A stretch of DNA of 23,426 nt from Botryllus schlosseri (Eukaryota > Chordata > Ascidiacea > Stolidobranchia > Styelidae): contig ATSW01007537.1 in the NCBI GenBank assembly GCA_000444245.1, positions 1 to 23,426 on the forward strand. The letters are read 5' to 3'. The notes beneath the pieces are model-generated. The model was not told where the DNA came from. It saw only the letters and a list, made by a program, of their open reading frames with translations, and ran no database searches. Position 1 is the stretch's first letter, and every line of letters starts with the position of its first letter. This document shows positions 1-9,583 of this stretch, piece by piece. The position numbers and the translations under genes were made by a program.

Positions 1-26
1 GTATTCGTGATCGTTATCGATTACTA

Positions 27-120
27 CAGTAGTTCACAGCGCAAGCGATATCGCCCCCCAGTGGGCGATTTTGAGGAAGAGGGCACAAAGATAACGAAAG
101 GGCGAAAATGTTAGAACGGC
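27..120. mobile_element. Partial hAT-like non-autonomous element, left end
   Basis: The sequence starts with CAGTAGTTCAC and then has GCGATATCGCCCCCC followed by a GTGGGCGATTTT stretch and an A-rich GGGCGAAAA run. The complete element at 21726-22089 has the same order (CAGTGGTGTCAACC, GGCGATATCGCCCCC, GCGGGCGATTT, GTGGGCGAAAA), so the two belong to one family. I could not find the right terminus or a duplicated target site here, so the end is a guess and the copy may be truncated or rearranged. Confidence 0.5.
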
Positions 121-1440
121 TTTAACTAACCAGAACGAAATGCACGTGTAACGTGTTCTGGATCTGCCTCGAAAGTTTACTAAAAAAGGTAAAATCCCAT
201 CGAATATACGTGGGGACGGGTCGTTCGGGAGTCATGTTTAAAAAAATTACCCCATTTCAGTCGATTCACCAGCGATCAGAGTTCAATTGTATAAAATTGC
301 CCTAACGATGATGTTCGTAGTTCGTTCGTCTGCGTATGATTGGGAATGGAATACAAAAACGCGGTAGTTGCACAAATTTCTAACTATATTCAGTCATGCA
401 GTGTTCAGACCAGGCCGCTACGTTCGAGACATTTCAGATCATTCCCATTTTCAAGTCAAGTCGAATCAGGTAATCTCAAATGTTCCGATTTCGAGTCTAT
501 TTCAAATCAGCAGAAATTCTGGTTGCGATCTTAATCGTCGTCGGTGTCAATGCGACATACGTGCATACACACTTCCCTCCATTTATTTGAAGTATGGTCA
601 ATGCTGGTAACAGCGCACTCTTCGTTAGTGGTTGGGATGTTTATATCTTGAGCTTGGCGTCAGAATTAGACAATGATCAGTAATCAGGGATCCGCGTTCA
701 CAAAAGTAACTTACAGCATTCGAAGGGCGGGATCAAGATATTGATTGCGTATAACGATATGGTCGACTAGTTAGCAAGCTATACTCTTCTCTGACTTTGT
801 ACCAATGGTGAAACTAAACATTTTTTTTATTTGTTGGAGCAACGTTAACGTACCAATTAGCTGTCGCCAATGTGATTTTAGACTTGATCAAGTTGCAAGT
901 GCTGCTGCTGCCTCTGCTCGGCAAAGCATGCAGCAATAATTAGTGATGCTGAGTCCAATTGCAGCACTTGGCACTGGCATCAAAGTACGATCGGCATTTC
1001 AGAAATAATCGTACTAAGTAATTATGTTTTGACAGACTTCAACTCTGCTGTACCGATCAGGCAGGGAAAAATATTCCAATCAATTTCAATGGCGTCCACG
1101 ATATCCTCCGTCGTCTTACAAGTACATGATCATGCTCGTAAGAAACGTCGGTAGTTCAGGCGACTTCGGACTATTTAACTACGTAAAATCATCCACATGG
1201 AATGGAGTGATGTGCGAGAAAGAAACCTGATCATGGTTCACTACTACAGAAGAAACGCCGCCGACAAAACGCCGAATGGGGAAAGTTTATCTAAATATGT
1301 GAATACTGTTTCATTATTAATGCGGTCTCAATGCGGAAGGCAACATAATTAAGACAGTATGCGTCACAACATCTAACAAATGACTTGAAGATTCAAAATG
1401 TTCCAATTGCTTGATGTCTACATTGGAAATTTATAGCAAT
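121..1440. other. No gene seen
   Basis: About 1.3 kb of AT-rich sequence without a convincing exon. Open frames at 340-610 are short, overlap one another in two frames and resemble nothing I know. The only structure I noted is the inverted repeat at 896-970. Confidence 0.6.
896..970. repeat. Short inverted repeat, possible hairpin
   Basis: CAAGTGCTGC at 896-905 is exactly complementary to GCAGCACTTG at 961-970, with 55 nt between. The 5' arm is followed by a CTG-rich run. Pairing beyond the 10-bp stem is poor, so a microRNA-type precursor is unlikely. Confidence 0.4.
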
Positions 1441-2079
1441 CAGCAGTAGTCAGTAACGAAGTATACTTCTACTTTTTCGAAATCTCCAAGTAGTTTTTGT
1501 CTACTTGCAGTACGTAATCGAGTATATCTGGTATATGCTACTTCTATTTCGTAATATATATAACAATATATATACTTCGCAAAATATTGTGATCTACTTG
1601 CTTACTTTTTGCTTTTTAGTATTATGTATTTTCAGTGTTAAGTATTATGTTCTTTCAGTAACAGAGGGAGCGAGAAAGAGAGAGACTGTGACGGAAAAAT
1701 TTAGGATCTTTAGATTTACATGGATTACCAGCGAATATTTTGTTTTCACAAAAGTCAAGTATATTCCATATATTTCGTCGTGCCTATAGCTGCTCCATAG
1801 CAAACTATTATTTGCATCCCATGATGCACTTCATGGAATGTACCGGCATCACTCCAGATCTCTACACCGTCCGCATAGCTCAGTTTCCGGCATGTTATAG
1901 TCCACTAAAGTGTATTTATGACTGCTTTTTACAACTACTTATTTGCTTGAGTATATTCAAAGTCAGTCCATTCTCCGCCTACTTGAAGTAGATTTTGGTA
2001 CTTTTATCAGCACTTCTTCTACTTGTACTTGAGTGGGTTTTTTGCATGGTAGCTTACTTGACAACTCTGACCATCCCTG
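1441..2079. mobile_element. hAT-like MITE candidate with subterminal CTACTT repeats
   Basis: The left end CAGCAGTAGTCAG and the reverse complement of the right end, CAGGGATGGTCAG, share CAG at the tip and GTCAG at positions 9-13. Short motifs such as CTACTTG, CTACTTC and ACTTGAG are repeated inside both ends, as is usual for subterminal transposase-binding arrays in hAT elements. The flanking 8-mers do not match, so the boundaries or an old age remain in doubt. There is no transposase; the two overlapping open frames inside (1505-1789, 1740-1991) look like chance. Confidence 0.45.
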
Positions 2080-2189
2080 AGTGTCAATCAATCAATAAAT
2101 AAATGATAGTCACAATATATTTTTTTCTGCCTAAGACACTAACAAAATGTACGATGTGATACACAAAAAACAACGCGATGTTATGAATA

Positions 2190-2475
2190 GACAGGAGGAT
2201 GTCGATACGACCATTTGAGGTCTCTTCTTCTGGCATCGAGTGCCCGATACCACAGTCTTTGGGATGTTAATCTTCATTCGACAGTCCCTTTCGTTGCCCT
2301 TTCTGTTTTTTGTTTTGTTTTTCTGTCATTCTTCATCGAGTCTTCTTTCCGGGCGTTTTTGCCGCCATAAGAACAGCGACCCGGGGGACGAGGAGCCCAG
2401 AATGACTTAAACCCGGGCCGACTGCGTAAGTGTCGCCGATGTTCACCACTACGCTATCTCTCCCTATGGGAGTAG
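2190..2475 (-). mobile_element. tRNA-derived SINE, minus strand
   Basis: Read on the minus strand there is an A-box-like TAGCGTAGTGG (2446-2456) and, 31 nt on, a B-box-like GGGTTTAAGTC (2404-2414), the spacing of an internal RNA polymerase III promoter. Between them CGAC and GTCG can form an anticodon-type stem. The part downstream (2333 to about 2190) would be the tRNA-unrelated body. A 63-codon open frame on the same strand runs through the promoter boxes and is not a gene. The 3' end and target duplications were not identified, so the limits are approximate. Confidence 0.55.
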
Positions 2476-3039
2476 TAGTTTGTCGATGTATGTCATAATG
2501 AGTATGTGGTGCAGTGATTGCCAAACTGTGTGTCGCCAGAGATTCTCAGATGTGCCGCGAGTATTTCAGGAATGTTATAGAAGAAGTGTATATCCATTTA
2601 AAATATAGACACGCAGACTAACACATGCTACTTAACACTTGAAATACAGGAAGTTCGAACTACCAAGTGACTTTCTTCGACGCATGTTCTCATTTTTTCG
2701 ATTCATTGCAGCCTGGAAGGCTAAAAATCAACACAAAGATGTACAAACGGTAACAGATATCATTGTTTATTGCATTCACGGGTACTTGCAATATTTTAGA
2801 CCCACTCTTGTGCAACACTTATTACAAATCACCGTTTTGTTGGTGTGATATATGAGCGTCGTTCACGTGCGCAATTGGTATTTGAGCACGTTCTTTGAAA
2901 TATTTGGGTAGGTTCCAGATCCGCTTCTGCCTCATCACCATTATTGGTTCTTGCTGACAAAACACAAACCTCCTCAGCTAGGAGTTTCATATTGCGACCT
3001 CGCGATAATCCTCGAACTGCATATTTCACCCTATCGGCG
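2476..3039. other. No gene seen
   Basis: Overlapping short open frames on both strands, no splice-bounded exon and no recognised element. Confidence 0.5.
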
Positions 3040-3371
3040 TATGAAGTTTTAGGCTATGTAACATGCGACTCCGAGAAGAGTGCCAGAACTATCTGCAGCA
3101 AGAAAACCTTGGCCGAAAAGAACTGCCCTCATGCCGACCGAAAACTTCAATAAATATACATGTATGTATAATTGTCAGTAGGCGCCTAAATGGCGGGCGC
3201 CGAATGTTCTTGTGCTGGTAATCTGAACCCCAAAAGACAACTTTCTTCCCGCATAGAAAAATTATTTGCCATCAGTGAAGAAATATTAATTTGAAATCGT
3301 GTGGGTCTTTAAGATTAGTACATTTGGGCGATTTCAATATTTTTTGACATAGCAGATATTAGTAGGGCGGG
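3040..3371. repeat. Local dispersed repeat, copy 1, first part
   Basis: This stretch aligns with 6567-6915. Shared landmarks in order are: GTAACATG.GACTCC.AGAAG, AAAACTTC, a palindromic GGCGCC-type block, AATGTTCTTGT, AATCTGAACC, AAATCGTGTG and ATAGCAGA. The family is not one I can name and no protein is encoded. Copy 1 seems to break at about 3371 and resume near 5455 with GAGGTCAC, as if a roughly 2-kb segment had been inserted. Confidence 0.6.
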
Positions 3372-3555
3372 TTTTTTACCTAAAAAAAGGAAAATTTTGA
3401 CCTGAAAAATCCAAATTTGACTTTTTTGATCCATACCAGCGGTTCTCAACCTTTTTGGACATGCGCACCCCTTGGGGATGGTCGAAAATATTGCACCTCC
3501 CTTACCCCACCCCCCTATAGTTTTCGTCATGTCTAAATGAGCACATCATCTAATA

Positions 3556-4366
3556 CAGAGGTAGGCAACCTTTTTGCTAATCACGGCCCATTTCGATTAC
3601 TTATGTAGCCCAAGGCCGCATTCCAGGGCATAGCCGTTATGAACTAACTGGACGCGAAATACCTAATCTGTCCATATCCATTGCCGGTGAACTCCGGACT
3701 ATTATACTTTGAACAAAATCCTTTTGTACGTACCGAAATCGCGAGTCGCAATGTTATGAATAGATCCTGGGATTGTTTATTGTCGCGCCGAGCGCGAAAA
3801 TTTTTCAGATTCACGAATGAATTCCGTAATTAATAGTAGCAGTATCACATATTATTTTCAAATATTTATCCTCTTTTAGCCCATGTGATCAGATACACCG
3901 GTAGGGTTCATTGAGGGAGTGCTTTTGAAAATTTAGGGCAAGTTATAAATGATAATGCATCTTCGGGTGAGCCAATTGTTATTAGTCACTTGGTTGCATG
4001 CTGTTATTTCTTGACCCCGGATCAGGATTGTCGATTGTATCGGTAGTGGAAATATATTAAAATCGTCCAAATGTACCATAAAGAAATTTCTTTCGTGAGG
4101 AGCACACGATTCCGGCTCAGAGTGAGAAGGACGCTACTATATTAAAATCGAAAAATTAAGTTATGTTGAATTGCGAGGAGTGTGAAGAAAATTTCAAGAT
4201 TAATTAAAATCTCTCAAAAATTCGAGAGTGAATTTGTAATTTCAATTTGCATGTCCACGGATGCCAATACATACTAATTGAATTAGGTCTCGACGGTCGT
4301 ACAAATTCCCATCTACAGCGACGGTCGTACAATTTCCCATCTACAGCAACAGGTTGCCCTTCCCCG
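3556..4366. mobile_element. hAT non-autonomous element nested in the 3437-4734 element
   Basis: It starts CAGAGGTAGGCAACC and ends AGGTTGCCCTTCCCCG; the ends are complementary over roughly 11 of 16 positions. The 8-mer ATCTAATA is present exactly on both sides (3548-3555 and 4367-4374), a perfect hAT-length target duplication. Because it lies wholly within the outer element, it inserted later. It is 811 bp, has no transposase and contains a 28-bp tandem duplication near its right end. Confidence 0.85.
4291..4346. repeat. 28-bp tandem duplication
   Basis: Two adjacent copies (4291-4318, 4319-4346) of a unit beginning CGACGGTCGTACAA and ending CCCATCTACAG, differing at one position. It sits close to the right end of the nested hAT element. 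Confidence 0.85.
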
Positions 4367-5454
4367 ATCTAATAGTATAGATATGGTATGTCTTACGCCC
4401 CGTTTAAATCCGCATTCCAGTTGTTGAGTCTTTAACATTCATGACAAATTTCCCCAAACTTGCGGGAATTGCTTCAAATTTTCAAAGAATATCAAACATT
4501 TGCTCAAATGAAGCTAAAATCAGCCTATCCTCCGTTGAGTGCTACTGCTGGAGTTAGAATTTGGCGAGATTTCTTGAATACGAAATAAGTTTCATCTTTA
4601 CCAATCGTCTTCTCAGAATGATTGTGAAGCACATTCTTAGTCAGAATTCATACAGACGTGGTCAATTTCTTGCCCCCCCTGAGAACTACCCGCGCCCCCC
4701 TTTGAGGGTGCGATCCCCAGGTTGAGAACCCCTGATCCAAACAAACTCGATTTTGACCAAATTTTGACCTAAGGTATGCAAATTAGGTATTTTCCCACAT
4801 AATGATAAAATTGTACCACTTATCTTCATTCCTGGTTCGAACTGGCTGTCCCAAGGAAGTAGTTTGGCCTGTAAAAGCGTTTTTGGCTTAGAAACAGGCA
4901 AATTTTTACATGAAAAACCAATATTTTAAGGAAATCTGGCCCTATGAGTAATTCCAGTGGTTACAATACGTATTATGGTAGAACTAATTTAAAAAATTGT
5001 AGTACAACGAGAGATACTTTCCTACATTCTTGGGTTGAAAGTGCAAGTCCTTACTGAGAAACTTATCAAATTTGCTTCATTCTGACAAAATTGTCTACAT
5101 CACAACTTTTCATCATGCGCTTCTTGATATAAGAATGATGCGATGCCAAGGAAGTCTTTCCTCAGTTAGGATATTGCGGTACGTTGACCATAATACCATG
5201 TACACATGTTTGACCGTTTATGATTCACAATGAGCAGACAATTAGCCGTTTACAACAGTAGGCCTGTAAAGTAGGCTAAAAGCTGTGAAATATCAAATGA
5301 TATGTTATTCGACAGTGCAAAATCTACGATGCAAACGAAATGCAAACGCCGAAAGAATTTTGACTCAATGAACAATTTTGACAAATTTTGACCTATCGCT
5401 TCAATTTTGAATAAAAAATTGACAAATTTTGATATGTCAAAAAAACGCTCTAGA

Positions 5455-5604
5455 CATGAGGTCACAAATTAGCATCATGTAACGAGGTCATTATACCAAC
5501 GGGTCAGCCGGAATATGTTTAATTATTATTTACGGCCGGTACATTTTCCAAGACAACACCTCACTCAGCTCCACCGGTAAATCTGATTACGTGAGCAGAT
5601 AGAG
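5455..5604. repeat. Local dispersed repeat, copy 1, middle part
   Basis: Matches 6913-7055 and 7205-7300: landmarks are GAGGTCAC, CATCATG, CGGGTC, ATG.TTAATT, CCTCACTCAGCTC.ACCGGTAAATC and ATTACGTGA. It is cut at 5604 by the hAT element 5605-7628 and continues at 7629. Confidence 0.65.
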
Positions 5605-6099
5605 CAGTGATTCCAAAGTGCGGCCCCCAGATAGCCTTCTTGCGGCCCCGAAAATATATTAAGAAATCGATTTATGACAAAAAATAAATTTTATATTTAT
5701 AAAATACTTTTGTTTGGCTTGGCCTCTGTAGTTTTTAATTATAGAATTGCAGGAAAGTTGTGAGTATAGACTGCTAACATTACGTCACTGCTGTTTCAGT
5801 GCAATGTGCCCTAACTTTCCAGTTGAACGAGCAGTAGCTATAGATATCAATAGGTATTGATAACTTTCAAAATCGGAGGCAAATCCTGAAAAAATGGTTA
5901 ATTTTTCCCACTTCGTGGTCGCTTGACTAACAAAGAAAAAGAGGCTCAACTCCCGGAAATACAGTTTTTCTTTCACACTAACAGGTGGCTGACTGAAGAA
6001 AAAGTCAACTTTCCGGTCCAGCTCCCTAAATAGCCACCGTAGCGTTCCCACAGTGCTGACTTAATGTATATCAGTCGAATTGGGCCCTATATGTCACGA

Positions 6100-6205
6100 A
6101 AATCCTCAAAAAAGAAGACATTTGGGCGTCCTCCGAGGACACTTTAAAAAAAATTCAAAAAAGAGGACAAATCATCTTAAAAGAGGACGTATGGTAACCC
6201 TATGA
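6100..6205. repeat. Fragment resembling a GGACGTATGGTAACCCT transposon end
   Basis: The stretch has several GAGGACA/GAGGACG motifs separated by A-rich tracts and ends GAGGACGTATGGTAACCCTA. Ends of the type TAGGGTTACCATACGTCCTC are widespread among animal hAT-type MITEs. The opposite end was not found, so this is at most one terminus. Confidence 0.35.
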
Positions 6206-6566
6206 TGACTAGATGTGCAACACGTGACTCACGGTTGAATACGACGAGATGCATACTGCTTAGCCGGCTAAAAGCAGCATAATTGGTATTCCTATATAGT
6301 CAGGGCCGTAACTGCCGCACCCCAAACCCGCAATTGAGGATGGCCGAGCTGGAAAGGGGCCCAAAATTATTTCGTAAATTAGCATTAATTATAAAGTAAT
6401 TTTGGAAAATTTATGCAACTTTTTCAAACATTTTCGCGCCATGCGCGATTTCAATTCGCCACATATCTTGATTATTGGGTACTCTTCCCCAAGAAAAAAT
6501 AGGCAAGATTTATAGAAATGGGCATATCAGCGTTTGCCATGACCGCACCACAACGCACCAAGACAT

Positions 6567-7490
6567 ATAAAGTTTTGGTCCATGTAACATGTGACTCCAA
6601 GAAGTGTGCCAGAACGATCGGCAGCGAGAAAGCCTTGGCCGTAAAGGACTACTTTTATGCTGACCAAAAACTTCGAAATACCAAAAACTTCGTTATATAT
6701 ACAAAATAGATATAGGTTTAATTGTCCATATACGCGCCTAAATGACTGGCGCCAAATGTTCTTGTCTTGGCAATCTGAACCTCACAAGACAAATACCATC
6801 CCGCAGGAAGAAAATTATATGCCAGTGAAGAAATACCAATCTGAAATCGTGTGATCTTTCAGTTTAGTAGGTTTGGGCAATTCTACATTTTTTGATATAG
6901 CAGACAGGAGGAGGTCACGAAATAACATCATGCAAAGAAGTCATACCTAGGGGTCCGCCCGCCTGAAGATGCTTAATTTTACTAGGTCTGCAGTTTCAAA
7001 GACACCTCTCACTCAGCTCTACCGGTAAATCATGCAATTCCCGATCTTATTCACCAATTTTATCATGAATTATCGAAATATTCGCACGTCGCGCTGTCTC
7101 ACTAAACACTACAACTTTAATTTCGTGGCAAAAGCGAACAACGTGATGCGGGGTCAGTTTATCACCCTACGGGAGCCCGGGGTCCTGAAGAGGTGCTGTT
7201 ACGATCCTGCCAACGGGTATACCTCCGGAGATGTTTAATTGCTATTGAGGGGGCCTATACCTTTTCAAACATACCTCACTCAGCTCTACCGGTAAATCAG
7301 ATTACGTGAACAGAGACGGGATGAAAATTGACAGCAATTCATGCAATTCCCGATCATATTGACCGATTCAGTCATGAAACTAAGGAAATTTCTCACGCTT
7401 CGCTCGTTTAGGCGCGAAAAGCTGATTCACTCAACGGACACCCAATGCAGCAGATAAGTAGCGGTTAACAGTGTACAGTTTTGAAATCTC
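6567..7490. repeat. Local dispersed repeat, copy 2, with an internal tandem duplication
   Basis: Aligns with 3040-3371, 5455-5604 and 7629-7900. Within it a unit of about 240-260 bp is present twice: CACTCAGCTCTACCGGTAAATC occurs near 7010-7031 and again near 7270-7291, each followed by GCAATTCCCGATC, a TCATGAA block and CGC..CGCTCG. The first of these lacks about 45 bp after the ACCGGTAAATC motif. No protein is encoded; the 68-codon plus-strand frame at 7032-7238 only spans the repeat. Confidence 0.6.
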
Positions 7491-7628
7491 GCCAGGGCAA
7501 TAAAACTACTCCGAAATAGCCATGATGACTGTTTGTGTCCGTTTCATAGCCGTAGTATTCGTGCGGCCTCGACCGTTCTCTGAAATTCTAAATTTGGCCC
7601 TCACACCGAAAAAGTTTGGGAACCACTG

Positions 7629-7900
7629 AGACAGAGGGTTCAAGAAAATTGATTGCAATATATATGCAATTCCCTATTATTTTGACCGATTTAATCATGA
7701 ATTATAGCGTTTTTCGCGCCTCGCTCGATTAGGCGAAATAAACTGACTCACTAAAAAGTACAACGAATCTCGTTTCTACAGGTAGCGGTAAAAAGGTATA
7801 GTTTGATGGGGTCTAGGGTTTGTTTTATCACCCTATGTGTGGCCCGAGACCAACGTTTTTTTAGGAGGGGGACTAAGTGCTGTTTCGGTCCTGGTAATAT
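7629..7900. repeat. Local dispersed repeat, copy 1, last part
   Basis: Continues the sequence cut at 5604. Shared with copy 2 are ATGCAATTCCC, TTGACCGATT.A.TCATGAA, CGCTCG.TTAGGCG, GACTCACTAAA and TTTATCACCCTA. The right limit is gradual. Confidence 0.55.
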
Positions 7901-8825
7901 CTTTGCTGCTTTGATTTTGTTATAAAATATACCATTAGGGTTGTCCAAAACTTGTAAAATCGTTAAAATGCTCCGTGATTGTGTCTCATGCTATAGAATA
8001 TTGATTTAAAAAAAGCAATGAGCCTGAAGAAGCTCACAGGAAAGCCGTTGAGATTTCGATCGAATCGTTTGAAAGTAGCGTCTTAAGAATAGGCGTGCCA
8101 CCGACCATAGAACGTCGAGAAGACTTTTAATCACATAACCACGGCTCTTGATTGGCTAATCGGCTATGCTTCAATGATCACGACAGCAGCAGCTTGCTGA
8201 TTAGGTGTTCAAATAGTCTGCTACTGGCGGGGATTCTGAAAGCGCATCGTTGGTAGGTTGACAGATGATGATTCAAGATTAATTCAGGATGTGTGGAGGA
8301 ACAAAATACATGATGAGCAAACAACAGCTGTTTCACAAAAACTTATACAGTTCGGTTCAGTTACGTACATGAGGCATGTAACGTTACGCAGCATTAGTAA
8401 AGCATGGGGATTAGGCCTACATGCTGAATTTGGTAGGACTAAGTTTTTTTCTCGCTTGTCATATAAAAGTTTAAATTGCTGTTGCAGAAAGTTTTCCCAG
8501 CGCCAGAAAAATGAAGTTCTATCGCGTTTCCCGGTTTGGTAACCCCCGATCTGGGGCTTATTACCCAAGCAATTCACGCACGAAATTCAGATTTCGACAT
8601 CAAGATAGAGTTACATTGAGATAACTTTGTACTGAATCTTATCGAAACGAAATACATATCTACTTTTTGAAAGTTGCGGATTATAGGGAATATTGAAAGG
8701 TGTTGTAATTGTAAAACTGATCTGATTTTGACGGCGGGTAATATACATAGGCCTACCACTGTGATTAAACATCTGAAAATCTCAGCTACTCCGCTACAGC
8801 TATAAAATCACAGTACCATTCGTAA
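7901..8825. other. No gene seen
   Basis: The overlapping 94- and 97-codon frames at 8258-8577, on opposite strands, show no recognisable motif and have no supporting splice or start context. One TAGGCCTA palindrome lies at 8412-8419 and another at 8748-8755. Confidence 0.55.
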
Positions 8826-8831
8826 TTTATT
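8826..8831 (-). promoter_or_regulatory. Polyadenylation signal of gene B
   Basis: AATAAA on the minus strand, 88 nt after the gene B stop codon. It is the first canonical hexamer I see downstream and would give a 3' untranslated region of about 110 nt. Confidence 0.5.
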
Positions 8832-8918
8832 TTTAGAAATTTGCGAAATACTGATACGCTAGATACACTCAATAAATTTGCAAATTAGTGCAGTCAACCC
8901 CGCAGAATCCGAAAAATG

Positions 8919-9583
8919 TCAAATATCATCTTCATCACAGTCATCACTCCAATTGTGCTTCACCGGACCATGTATTCCTGAATTGTGTCGCTCGAATGTA
9001 ATCAAAGCATCACTTTGACAGTCGCACATGCCGGATGTGTATATATCACTGATTTCTGACGCATTCAAAGACCTGTCCCATACTTCAAATCTGTCAATCT
9101 CACCCCGAAAACCTTCATCGAGGTACAATTGTGCACCGGGATTAGATCCACTGATTGAGCCATGTTGACTATGACCCAATATCAGAACTCCATTCCCTGG
9201 CAATATGTTGGAATCGCGTGTTGGGCTTATTGTAAGAAATTGGCCGTCAATGTAATAAATGTGCTTAGTTTTGTTTCTCACAATGCACAAATGTGTCCGA
9301 TTCGTAATGGGGGATGATCTGGTGATACGGTCCTTTTTCCCATTGAAATACGCGGTGATAAATGAATCACTAAAGTCGATCTGAAGAGTCAGGCACGGGT
9401 CTAATATCGAAATACTTGTCGAAGCGCAGTAAGAGAACAATGTTCCGGACACTTGTGAAATGCCGTTCAACGGTCGAATCCAGGCGCATCCGCTGAATGA
9501 CATCATATCCGAAATGTTGCCTTGGTATTGAATGTAGCTGGAGTGGTGCGTTCCAGGGAATGCAAAGCGCGAAATTTTACATC
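8919..9583 (-). CDS. Gene B exon 3: complete pentraxin domain and stop
   Basis: The exon opens after a CTTCTTTCAG acceptor and codes for 220 residues plus TGA. Family landmarks: FAFPG at 84-88 (the pentraxin 'F.FP' strand), C110 and C177 in the places of the conserved disulfide, TLFSYC at 125-130, YYIDGQ at 187-192 (compare 'FWVDGK'), LILGHSQ at 211-217 (compare 'IILGQEQ'), GEIDRFEVWDRSLNASEI at 238-255 (compare 'GDIGNVNMWD..LSPDEI') and W289. The signature H-x-C-x-S-W-x-S appears as HLCIVRN (175-181), so it is degenerate. The Glu-Gln-Asp calcium ligands of C-reactive protein are replaced by Ser-Gln-His at 216-218, which suggests weak or absent canonical calcium binding. There are eight cysteines, five N-glycosylation sequons (N100, N172, N181, N251, N288) and a DDCDEDDI tail. 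Confidence 0.93.

Larger units (their letters stand above)
3437..4734. mobile_element. hAT non-autonomous element, interrupted by a second hAT
   Basis: The termini are CAGCGGTTCTCAACC and, in reverse complement, CAGGGGTTCTCAACC, 14 of 15 identical. They are flanked by 8-bp target duplications ATCCATAC (3429-3436) and ATCCAAAC (4735-4742), 7 of 8 identical, the hAT length. Removing the inner element and its duplication leaves about 480 bp. GC-rich CGCACCCC/CGCGCCCC motifs lie just inside each end. No transposase is encoded, so mobility would depend on one supplied from elsewhere. Confidence 0.88.
3372..5452. mobile_element. Possible unclassified insertion splitting repeat copy 1
   Basis: Compared with repeat copy 2, which runs straight through the equivalent point near 6910, about 2.1 kb is inserted here. 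The inner edges GGGCGGGTTTTTTACC and, reverse complemented from the right, AGAGCGTTTTTTTGAC resemble a loose inverted repeat, and AAATTTTGACCT-type motifs recur at both ends. The segment contains the nested hAT pair 3437-4734. I saw no clear target duplication and no transposase, so class and limits are uncertain. 4735-5452 holds no gene. Confidence 0.3.
5605..7628. mobile_element. 2-kb hAT non-autonomous element
   Basis: The left terminus CAGTGATTCCAAAGTGCGGCC and the right terminus, reverse complement CAGTGGTTCCCAAACTTT, are of the common hAT type; GCGGCC and GTGCGGCC motifs follow inside. The flanks AGATAGAG (5597-5604) and AGACAGAG (7629-7636) agree at 7 of 8 positions. An uninterrupted paralogous site at about 7296-7345 supports the insertion. 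No transposase was recognised; the 88-codon minus frame at 5785-6051 is unlike any family I know. The element holds another copy of the repeat it interrupts. Confidence 0.8.

Noticed and set aside
896-970. microRNA precursor
   Set aside because: Only 10 bp of continuous pairing; the rest of the arms does not pair.
5785-6051. hAT transposase fragment in the 2-kb element
   Set aside because: The 88-codon frame shows none of the hAT dimerisation or catalytic motifs.
8258-8577. Overlapping open frames of 94 and 97 codons on opposite strands
   Set aside because: No domain, no splice context, mutually overlapping; likely chance.
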